From the NCBI GenBank assembly GCA_947305045.1, contig CAMZCW010000128.1:1-6669 (forward strand): DNA of 6,669 bases. Direction: 5' to 3'. A program made the position numbers and the translations under genes. This stretch comes from an uncultured Bacteroidales bacterium (GTDB lineage: Bacteria > Bacteroidota > Bacteroidia > Bacteroidales > UBA932). The notes below the pieces were generated by a model, which had not been told where the DNA came from, searched no databases, and worked only from the letters and a program-made list of their open reading frames with translations. This document shows, piece after piece, positions 1-5,936 of the stretch (positions within the stretch are counted from its first letter, which is position 1; each line of letters opens with the position of its first letter).

Positions 1-661
1 CCTGAGCTGCAAAGTGGTGGCCGTAGAAGGGAACGAGGTGGTGTACCAGACGCCGGAAGGGGAAACTTGCCGTGTGCAGGGAGACAAAATCCTCGTTTCT
101 GTTGGCCGCAGGGCCCGTCTGCAGGGCATCGGCCTGGAAAATATAGGGGTAGAATTTGCCCTGAATCCTGCCGGCCGTCCTTATGGCATCCAGGTGGATG
201 ACCGGATGCGCACCAGCGTGCCCGGCGTATATGCCGCCGGTGATGTCACCGGCTTCTCCATGCTGGCCCATACCGCCAGCCGGGAAGGGGAGGTGGCTGT
301 GAACACCATCCTGGGCATTGCCGACCAAATGCACTACAATGCCGTTCCGGGCGTGGTGTACACCAACCCGGAGGTGGCGGGCGTGGGCGCGTTGGAAGGG
401 GCCCGCGTGGTGTCGCTCCCCATGGCTTTTTCCGGCCGCTTTGTGGCGGAGAACGAGCGCGGAGAAGGGCTGTGCAAGGTGGTGCTGGACGCAGAGAATC
501 GGGTGATAGGGGTACACATGCTGGGCAATCCGGCATCGGAACTCATTCATGGCGCGGCCATTGCCATTGAGCAGCACATGAGCGTAGAGCAACTGGAGCG
601 GGTGATTTTCCCGCATCCCACTGTGTCTGAAATTCTGAAGGAAGCCGTAGCCCGGGCTTAG
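1..661 (+). CDS. lpdA: Dihydrolipoyl dehydrogenase, C-terminal part (5' end outside window)
   Basis: This is the E3 flavoprotein of 2-oxoacid dehydrogenase or glycine cleavage complexes; it reoxidises protein-bound dihydrolipoamide with NAD+ in the cytoplasm. The open frame runs in from the window edge (first whole codon at base 2), so the N-terminal FAD-binding fold and redox-active disulfide are not visible. What remains shows the end of the NAD domain (KILVSVGRRA), the second FAD contact (SVPGVYAAGDVTG, about bases 206-244), the dimerisation domain (VYTNPEVAGVG) and the C-terminal catalytic pair in FPHPTVSE, where His and Glu five residues later form the acid-base dyad. One oddity is that the segment after PEVAGVG is about 8 residues shorter than in E. 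coli Lpd. The TAG stop overlaps the stop of the convergent ABC transporter gene. Its operon partners lie upstream, outside the window. The family call is very secure; which complex it serves cannot be told. Confidence 0.95.
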   Translation, partial: LSCKVVAVEGNEVVYQTPEGETCRVQGDKILVSVGRRARLQGIGLENIGVEFALNPAGRPYGIQVDDRMRTSVPGVYAAGDVTGFSMLAHTASREGEVAVNTILGIADQMHYNAVPGVVYTNPEVAGVGALEGARVVSLPMAFSGRFVAENERGEGLCKVVLDAENRVIGVHMLGNPASELIHGAAIAIEQHMSVEQLERVIFPHPTVSEILKEAVARA

Positions 662-2280
662 TCCAGGCGCAGCGTGGCATCGGCCGACTGCGTAACGGCC
701 TCCCGGTGCGAGATAAATAACAGGGTCTTTTTTCCGTGATAACGGCTGTGGAGGTTCTCCAGCAGCCGTTTTTCCGTTTCCGGATCCAGGGACGAGGTAC
801 TCTCGTCCAGGATGAGTACGCCGCCGGGACGCAGCAGGGCGCGTGCGATGGCGATACGCTGGGCCTGGCCCTCGCTGAGGCCGCTGCCTACCTCGCCACA
901 AGGCGTTTCCAGCCCCTGGGGCAGGTCCCGGACAAACTGGGCCATGGCGGTGTCAAGGGCCTGGCGGAGGTCTTCTTCCGTAGCGTTGGGCGCAGCCAGA
1001 AGGAGGTTGGTCCGGATGGTGCCGCTCAGAAGGGAATTCCCTTGCGGGATGTACATGAAATTGCCCCTTAACGCACTCCCGGCAGGGATATCGTCAATGG
1101 TAATTTGGCCTTCCGTGGGCTTCAGCAGCCCCAGGATAAGGCGGATAAGGGTGCTTTTCCCAATGCCGGTAGGGCCGGCGATGGCGGTCATCTGACCGGC
1201 GGGGAAGGTATAGGAAAAGTCCTTGAGGACGGGCTCCGAGACGCCCGGATAGCTGTACGTCACGTGGGAGAGGGTGATGGTGGGGGCTCCCGCAAGCATC
1301 ACCGGTTCTTCCAGCGGTTCCGGCTCCAGCTCCTGGAGGTCCATCAGGCGCTCCACCGAGGTGAGGGCGGTGATGAAGGCGGGAATCTGACGGCCGAAAT
1401 CGGCAATGGGACGTTGTACCCGGCCAACGAGTTGCAGGAAGGCGGTCATGGTACCGTAGGTGACGGTGCCCGCACGGATGCCGAAGACGCCCCAAAGGAA
1501 GGCGGCGGCGTGGCCGGCCTGGAAGCCCAGGAACATGAGTCCGCGCGCTACTGCGTTGTAATTGAGGCGTTTGCGGGTGTTATCCTCTACATCGGCCTGG
1601 AGCCAGCCGAATTTTTCCAGCACACGCTCCACGTTGGTGAGGGTGAGGACCAGCACCCGGTGCTGCAGGCTTTCCTGCATGAGCTGCTGGAGTTCGCTCT
1701 CACGGGCGCGGATCTTGGCCATGAGCTCCCTGAGTTGCCGGAAGAATAGCTTGGAACCCATCACGGCGGTGCCCATCAGGATGATGAGCACCCACAGCAG
1801 GCTGGGGGCCAGGAAAAGCAGGTACGCGCTGGCGGCAAGGAGCTGGATAACCGTTACCATGAGGCCGGGTATGCGGTCGCAGATGAGTTCCGCCACCACG
1901 CGGATATCTTCTTCCAGGCGGTTTACGGTGTCCCCGGAGAGGAAGCGCTCGCGGCCGTCCCATCGGCTTTTCATCACATGGCCGAAGAGGTCCTTGCGCA
2001 GGATATTCTGCGTTCTCACCTGGTTGTAGGCGTTCCACCAGTTGGCAAAAAGGGAGGTGCCAATTTGCAGCACCAGGATGCCGATAAAGATGCCTACGGC
2101 AGGTCCCAGCTGGGCCGGACTTTCTCCGGTGACAATGTCTACCAGCCGTTTGCTGTAAAAGACGAAGGCCAGCGATATGGCCGCTCCCACGGCGCCCACC
2201 GCCACGGTAACGGCTACCCGCCACCTTACGGGACGGGAGAGAGACCAGATGGTTTGGATGCAGGCCTTGAAACTCTTCAT
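658..2280 (-). CDS. ABC exporter, fused transmembrane and ATPase half-transporter
   Basis: This 540-residue half-transporter should work as a homodimer in the inner membrane, exporting a substrate with ATP. Hydrophobic segments lie near residues 21-43, 60-82, 140-158, 161-180 and 248-285, as in type IV (ABCB/MsbA-like) exporters. The nucleotide-binding domain fills about residues 333-540: Walker A GPTGIGKST (369-377), Q-loop Gln413, signature LSEGQ (468-472, Glu replacing the usual first Gly), Walker B ending in Asp492-Glu493, D-loop SSLD and H-loop His525. All ATPase residues are present. There is no N-terminal C39 peptidase domain, so it cannot itself cleave a double-glycine leader. The ATG lies one base after the PqqD-like gene's stop, with a GAGG-like element a few bases upstream, so it is the last gene of the operon. 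Context suggests it exports the product of the preceding PqqD, peptidase and kinase-like genes. Lipid or drug export is possible, as motifs do not identify the substrate. Confidence 0.93.
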   Translation of the reverse strand: MKSFKACIQTIWSLSRPVRWRVAVTVAVGAVGAAISLAFVFYSKRLVDIVTGESPAQLGPAVGIFIGILVLQIGTSLFANWWNAYNQVRTQNILRKDLFGHVMKSRWDGRERFLSGDTVNRLEEDIRVVAELICDRIPGLMVTVIQLLAASAYLLFLAPSLLWVLIILMGTAVMGSKLFFRQLRELMAKIRARESELQQLMQESLQHRVLVLTLTNVERVLEKFGWLQADVEDNTRKRLNYNAVARGLMFLGFQAGHAAAFLWGVFGIRAGTVTYGTMTAFLQLVGRVQRPIADFGRQIPAFITALTSVERLMDLQELEPEPLEEPVMLAGAPTITLSHVTYSYPGVSEPVLKDFSYTFPAGQMTAIAGPTGIGKSTLIRLILGLLKPTEGQITIDDIPAGSALRGNFMYIPQGNSLLSGTIRTNLLLAAPNATEEDLRQALDTAMAQFVRDLPQGLETPCGEVGSGLSEGQAQRIAIARALLRPGGVLILDESTSSLDPETEKRLLENLHSRYHGKKTLLFISHREAVTQSADATLRLD

Positions 2281-2281
2281 C

Positions 2282-2551
2282 TCAGGCCTCTAAGACGCCT
2301 TCGTTCAGCCAGGTGGCGGTGAGCTTTTCAACATCGGCCGCGGCCTGCTCCTGGCTTACTTCGTATTTGTCCAGCAGCAGGTTCACCAGGTCCTCCTGGG
2401 TAAAGTCCTTGCCTTCTACGGCTTTCCAAAGGTAAGCGGCGCTCTCGTTGAGGGAGAGCATCTTGTTAAAGTTCACCTGGGCCAGGCCTTCGCCCACCAC
2501 AATGTATTCTCCGCAGATGGAGCGCAGGATGAATCCTTCTTTGATTTTCAT
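2282..2551 (-). CDS. PqqD-like peptide-binding protein (RRE fold)
   Basis: This small protein of 89 residues has the pattern of the PqqD family: an N-terminal beta region (MKIKEGFILRSICGEYIVVGEG), the conserved FNKMLSLNESAAYLWKAVEG core, then helices with an aliphatic, acidic pattern ending in LNEGVLEA. PqqD proteins and related RiPP recognition elements are small winged-helix proteins that bind the leader of a precursor peptide and present it to modifying enzymes. It is a stand-alone domain of normal length and probably cytoplasmic. Its ATG overlaps the stop of the preceding peptidase-like gene as ATGA, and its own TGA is followed one base later by the ABC exporter start, so coupled translation is likely. 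No PQQ biosynthesis genes are nearby, so the symbol pqqD would mislead. The family call is strong; the bound peptide is unknown. Confidence 0.88.
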   Translation of the reverse strand: MKIKEGFILRSICGEYIVVGEGLAQVNFNKMLSLNESAAYLWKAVEGKDFTQEDLVNLLLDKYEVSQEQAAADVEKLTATWLNEGVLEA

Positions 2552-2973
2552 AGGGGTAATCTTCTATAGATGGCTAAAATGTATCTTCTAAAGGGTTTCA
2601 GGGTGGTTCGCCAAAGACGTCCGTCGCCGGGTTTGTGTTCTTTGCCGTTCCGGACAATCGCTACTACCGTTCCCAGGACATCGTCCGTGGTACAGCTTTC
2701 CGTACCAGCTACATTGCCGTCGCCCATGAGGGTAAGCCGTTTCCCGTCTTTGCAGATGCAGCGGTGGAGCACATAGCGGCCGTTCAGGCGGACCAGCAAC
2801 ATGTCACCCACTTGGACATCGGCCATTTTGTGCAGCCGGACGGCGTCTTTCCCACCGCGGATGAAGGGGAGCATGCTGTTCCCGAGGGGCGTAAACGTGA
2901 CGTCACGTCCTTCCAGCATCAGTGCTGCGGCTTCTTCCAGCAGGATCTCGTTGGCGACGGTACGTTTATCCAT
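2548..2973 (-). CDS. S24/S26-like serine peptidase, signal-peptidase fold, Ser/His type
   Basis: I chose the ATG at 2973, giving 141 residues starting MDKRTVANEI. The frame stays open upstream to 3030, but those codons lie inside the preceding gene and add nothing family-like. The motifs follow the signal-peptidase order: LGNSMLPFI with putative nucleophile Ser33, a VGDMLLVR strand (55-62), YVLHRCI with His70 where bacterial type I signal peptidases have the catalytic Lys, and LMGDGN (82-87). His at that place is known from archaeal, ER and SipW-type signal peptidases. There is no N-terminal membrane anchor; the C-terminus (about 118-141) is basic and hydrophobic and could touch the membrane. 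The start overlaps the kinase-like gene's stop by 8 bases and the stop overlaps the PqqD-like start by 4. Its context suggests processing of the peptide handled by the PqqD-like protein. Activity is unproven, since some relatives may not be proteases. Confidence 0.82.
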   Translation of the reverse strand: MDKRTVANEILLEEAAALMLEGRDVTFTPLGNSMLPFIRGGKDAVRLHKMADVQVGDMLLVRLNGRYVLHRCICKDGKRLTLMGDGNVAGTESCTTDDVLGTVVAIVRNGKEHKPGDGRLWRTTLKPFRRYILAIYRRLPL

Positions 2974-3838
2974 GGACGGTTTTATAGCAAAGTTCTGCGG
3001 CATCCTGATCCGGCAGGCAGTCCAGTACATAGCAGGGGAGGATGCCCACCAGGCCTTCCAGGGTGCTGTGCCAGCCTTCTGCCAGGCGCTTGAACGGGCG
3101 GAAACTGGAGGAAGACGCCATCAGGGAGGCATAGGCTTGCACAGGAGGCAGTTTTTCTATCTTGTTGAAGGGCGCCTGGCGGATGCGTACCACAGCTCCG
3201 GCCGGAAAGTCCAGGTTCTTGTAACAGGGCGTTTTCCCGCTCCACGGGGAACCGAATACGCGGGCGGTTCCGTCCGGCATCAGGCGTAGGATGGGATTGT
3301 CATCGTTCAGGAGCAGGGTGCCCGGTATATGCTTGAGCCACAGGCTGCTGTGGGTACTTTTCCCGGTCCCGCTCTTCCCCAGGAACAGGTAGCCTTTTCC
3401 GTCATTCACTACCACGGATGAGTGCATTTCCAGTGCGCCATGGCAGGCCGATGAAAAGGCGTACAGCAGCATGAGCGCGTTGTTGATGGCGAAGGAAGCA
3501 TCGCCTTCCAGGAGCAGGAGCTGCGCCTGGGTGAAACTTTCATCGGAACAAAGTTCGGATGCGACCGGTTTGCCGGGCAGGGGACGCACGCGGAAGCGGT
3601 ACCGGCCGTCCTGCAACTTGTCAATGGCGATTTCCGGAAAGCCAGGACCGTCGTCCGTGCAGAAAACAGGCGTGGCGCTTGCTATAGGCAGGCTGCGGAC
3701 CAGTTCCAGGGTGAAAAGCAACTCGCTGACTTTTTCGCAACGGAAAGGCGCCAGGTTGGCCAGGTCCGTAACGGGCCCCTTTATGCAGAAACAAAGGCCG
3801 GCAACCTTATAGTATGAGCATTCTCCTTGCATATTCAT
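2966..3838 (-). CDS. HPr kinase / PEPCK-like P-loop protein
   Basis: This protein of 290 residues counts from ATG 3838; a second ATG at 3832 would make it 288, and a TTG at 3844 is less likely. The C-terminal half carries an HprK/PEPCK-type P-loop: a His in ALEMHSSVVV (about 139), Walker A GKSGTGKST (154-162), NDDNPIL (Asp179 and Asp180) in place of the HprK catalytic Asp region, then VFGSPWSGKT. The first 130 residues match nothing I recognise. Canonical HprK phosphorylates the carbon-control protein HPr on Ser46. I do not see the usual HprK C-terminal signature, and the neighbours are PqqD-like and peptidase-like, so an HPr role is unlikely. HprK-like proteins beside PqqD-type proteins occur in peptide-modification clusters, and some lasso peptide clusters encode an HprK-like kinase that phosphorylates the precursor. 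A kinase acting on a peptide or other small substrate is inferred. The gene starts 8 bases after the glycosyltransferase stop; no Shine-Dalgarno sequence is visible. Confidence 0.84.
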   Translation of the reverse strand: MNMQGECSYYKVAGLCFCIKGPVTDLANLAPFRCEKVSELLFTLELVRSLPIASATPVFCTDDGPGFPEIAIDKLQDGRYRFRVRPLPGKPVASELCSDESFTQAQLLLLEGDASFAINNALMLLYAFSSACHGALEMHSSVVVNDGKGYLFLGKSGTGKSTHSSLWLKHIPGTLLLNDDNPILRLMPDGTARVFGSPWSGKTPCYKNLDFPAGAVVRIRQAPFNKIEKLPPVQAYASLMASSSSFRPFKRLAEGWHSTLEGLVGILPCYVLDCLPDQDAAELCYKTVHG

Positions 3839-3841
3839 GTA

Positions 3842-3873
3842 CAAAACTACAATTTTTTCGCCTTAGAATCAAT
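3842..3873 (-). promoter_or_regulatory. Possible internal Bacteroidota-type promoter before the kinase-like gene
   Basis: On the minus strand TAGTTTTG (3849-3842) matches the Bacteroidota -7 consensus TAnnTTTG exactly. ATTG (3873-3870), 3 of 4 bases of the TTTG -33 element, lies 20 bases upstream, within the usual spacing. The -7 element uses the glycosyltransferase's own TAG stop codon and sits in the most AT-rich stretch of the operon. A transcript from here would have almost no leader before ATG 3838 or 3832, which weakens the case. A chance match is quite possible. If real, it would let the four-gene cassette be transcribed apart from yebC, the esterase and the glycosyltransferase. Confidence 0.2.
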
Positions 3874-5022
3874 AGCTTTCTGAAACATTTCCACCAATTG
3901 CGCCACGGATTTGCGAATGTCGTACTCTTCCATGTGTTTGACGTATTTCTTGCCCATTTCCCAACGCTCCCTGGGGTGGGAGAGCCAGTAGTCAATACGG
4001 TGGGCAAGGGCTTCCGGATTCTGCTCCGGGAACACACTGCGGCGGTCCAGCGCAAACTGGGAGGTGCCGCTGTATCGGCCCTGCGCAATCACGGGAACGG
4101 CGCCCTGCTGCATGGCTTCCATGATGGAGAGGCCTTCTACTTCAATGGTAGCACAGTGTATGCAGAGGTCCGCCTTTGCAGCCAGCCGGCGCAGACCCTC
4201 ACGGTCTTCAAAGGTAAAGAGGGGTTCGTAGGCCAGGACACCGTCCATGTACAGTTTGCGGGCCATCCGTTTGATTTTTCGGGCGGTGGGACCCTGGCCG
4301 GCAAAGTGCAGTTGGATGCGCTTGGCGTATTGGCTGTATTGCATGGCTTCCAGCAGAGTGGGTTGGTCTTTTTCACGGGACAGGCGGCCGATATAGACCA
4401 CATGGAGCGGACGGTCGGAGGCTTCATAGTCTGCCGGAGGGTTTTCCGGACGGATGCAGGTATCAGGCACCAGTCCGTTGGAGATAACTTCACACGGGGC
4501 CTTGATATGATAGCGGCGCAGGCGGTCCAATACGTTTTCCGTGGGGCACTGCACGTAATCACAGTGGTTGAAAGAGAGGTCCCGCCAGGCGGTGAGGATT
4601 CTCTTGTTCAGGCCCTTCCAGTGGACCAGGGGCCCCAGGGAATTCGTAATGTTTTCCGGATGCAGGTGATAAGTAATGGTGACGGGCTTGCCCAGCTGCT
4701 TGCAGATTTTAATCATGCGGTCCTCTATCACAAAGGGCTCTTCCAGGTGGATGATGTCGGCCCAGCGTGCTGCTTCTTCCATCAAAGGGAGGTTGCTCTG
4801 GGCAAAGGCATAGCCCTGGGCGCGGATAATGGGCTGCACGAGGGGAAACTTGTAGTCCTCCAGCGGGTAATCCGGCTTATCGTGAGGGTCCTTGTGGTTG
4901 GGACCGGACATAATCCGGACCTCATGACCGGCTTCCCGCAGGTATTCTACCGTACGGCGAGCCGACGCTGCAAGGCCGTTCCCCATTGTATAATAGTTGT
5001 TAAGAACAAAAAGAATTTTCAT
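3847..5022 (-). CDS. GT4-type glycosyltransferase (GT-B fold)
   Basis: This cytoplasmic glycosyltransferase of 391 residues probably moves a sugar from a nucleotide-sugar donor with retention of configuration. Residues 1-40 show the GT4 N-terminal pattern: the first Rossmann strand MKILFVLNNYY, the glycine-containing loop MGNGLAASARR and a second strand GHEVRIMSG. The C-terminal domain begins with HVVYIGRLSREKD (Arg and Lys near 213-218 are typical phosphate-contacting residues) and has the EX7E signature at Glu294 and Glu302 in EVEGLSIMEAM. The length is normal and there is no membrane span. The start is 8 bases after the esterase stop, in an AT-rich A-tract context instead of a Shine-Dalgarno sequence, as is common in Bacteroidota. 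The overall look resembles glycosyltransferases acting on diacylglycerol or on surface glycans, but motifs do not reveal donor or acceptor. Whether it belongs functionally with the kinase-PqqD-exporter genes is open. Confidence 0.9.
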   Translation of the reverse strand: MKILFVLNNYYTMGNGLAASARRTVEYLREAGHEVRIMSGPNHKDPHDKPDYPLEDYKFPLVQPIIRAQGYAFAQSNLPLMEEAARWADIIHLEEPFVIEDRMIKICKQLGKPVTITYHLHPENITNSLGPLVHWKGLNKRILTAWRDLSFNHCDYVQCPTENVLDRLRRYHIKAPCEVISNGLVPDTCIRPENPPADYEASDRPLHVVYIGRLSREKDQPTLLEAMQYSQYAKRIQLHFAGQGPTARKIKRMARKLYMDGVLAYEPLFTFEDREGLRRLAAKADLCIHCATIEVEGLSIMEAMQQGAVPVIAQGRYSGTSQFALDRRSVFPEQNPEALAHRIDYWLSHPRERWEMGKKYVKHMEEYDIRKSVAQLVEMFQKAIDSKAKKL

Positions 5023-5030
5023 AATATAGT

Positions 5031-5936
5031 TTATGGTTTCTGGCTTTTGAACACGCGCTGAAGCATGTCCTGGTATTCTTCAATCCATCCTTCAGGCCAG
5101 TCGTGCCCGCCTGGATATAGGAAATAGTCGTGCCGATAATTCCGTTGCTCCAGAATCTGGTGATAGCGGATGGTGGAAGGTCGCATAATGTCTTTTTTGC
5201 CGGCATACAGGTAATAGCCCTTGGGCGGGTCCTGGAACTGAACTTTCAGTTTGCGGTACATGCCGGAATAAAAGCGACGCCGGTATGAAGAGGGTAAACT
5301 CATGCCCCAGCAATAGGGGGAAAAGGCGCCAATGTAGTCAAAACTGTCCGGGTTGTTCAAGGCAATCCACATGCTTTGCCAGCCGCCGATGGAAAGACCT
5401 GCTATAGCGCGATGCGCTTTGTCCGGGATGGTCCGATACAGGCTGTCTATCGTGCCCACAACGTCCTGCATGAAGGCGGTTTCCACAACGCCGTTCACCT
5501 CAAAGATGGACTCAAAGGCATCCTTGAAGCGGGAATCGTCAAAATCCCGGTCATCGTTGTACTGGTTCATGTTGGGCATGACCACAATACAGGGTGTGGC
5601 CAGGCCGTTGCGGAAAAGGCTGTCCGTGGTTTCATAGACAAAGCCTTTGCGCACCCAGGATGTCTCATAGCCGCGGGCTCCGTGCAGGAGGTAGAAGACC
5701 GGGTAGCGTTGCTGGTTCTCATAGTAGTCCCTGGGAAGGTACACCAGCATGCGGCGTCTGGTGGGGCCGGGGACGCTGCAATCATAATAGACCTCTTCGA
5801 TAATGCCCTGGTGGGCGTATCCTTCCTTTTGGGCTTGCCCGGCATGATACGTGGGGGCATTACGAAATCTCACTACGCCGCAGGACGACATAGTGAGAAG
5901 TAAGGCTAAATAAATGATAGGTAGGACTTTTTGCAT
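5031..5936 (-). CDS. Lipoprotein alpha/beta-hydrolase, esterase D / CE1-like
   Basis: This secreted esterase of 301 residues begins with a lipoprotein signal: hydrophobic stretch VLPIIYLALLLTM followed by SSC, with Cys19 the likely lipidated residue. The hydrolase domain spans about residues 50-298: oxyanion-region HG in FYLLHGARG (85-86), nucleophile elbow GLSIGG with Ser182, the likely acid Asp249 in AGKKD and the base His278 in YPGGHDW. The order and spacing match the esterase D family, which includes feruloyl and acetyl-xylan esterases, trehalose mycolyltransferase relatives and siderophore esterases. There is no acidic stretch after Cys19 like the Bacteroidota surface-export signal, so I infer a periplasm-facing location. 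The substrate cannot be read from the sequence; a carbohydrate-linked acyl or aryl ester is the usual guess. The ATG shares one base with the YebC stop (TAATG), indicating tight coupling. All triad residues are present. Confidence 0.88.
   Translation of the reverse strand: MQKVLPIIYLALLLTMSSCGVVRFRNAPTYHAGQAQKEGYAHQGIIEEVYYDCSVPGPTRRRMLVYLPRDYYENQQRYPVFYLLHGARGYETSWVRKGFVYETTDSLFRNGLATPCIVVMPNMNQYNDDRDFDDSRFKDAFESIFEVNGVVETAFMQDVVGTIDSLYRTIPDKAHRAIAGLSIGGWQSMWIALNNPDSFDYIGAFSPYCWGMSLPSSYRRRFYSGMYRKLKVQFQDPPKGYYLYAGKKDIMRPSTIRYHQILEQRNYRHDYFLYPGGHDWPEGWIEEYQDMLQRVFKSQKP

Noticed and set aside
642..659. Possible intrinsic terminator hairpin at the lpd 3' end (aagcc / ggctt)
   Set aside because: The stem is five base pairs, no U-tract follows on either strand and it lies in coding sequence, so I do not call it a terminator.
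1105..1749. A 214-codon + strand open frame opposite the ABC exporter
   Set aside because: Its translation is low in information and the opposite strand encodes a complete ABC protein with all motifs, so it is a shadow frame.
658..2280. ABC exporter as a bacteriocin-type peptidase-containing transporter
   Set aside because: The protein begins directly with the membrane domain; there is no roughly 150-residue C39 domain with its Cys and His residues.
2974..3030. N-terminal extension of the peptidase-like gene to 3030
   Set aside because: These 19 codons lie inside the kinase-like gene's 3' end, and the family-like sequence begins at MDKRTV (2973), which gives an 8-base overlap in keeping with the other junctions.
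3814..5061. A 415-codon open frame on the + strand opposite the glycosyltransferase
   Set aside because: It lies wholly antisense to a gene with clear GT4 motifs, its translation shows no recognisable domain, and long antisense open frames are expected in GC-rich genes with biased codon use.
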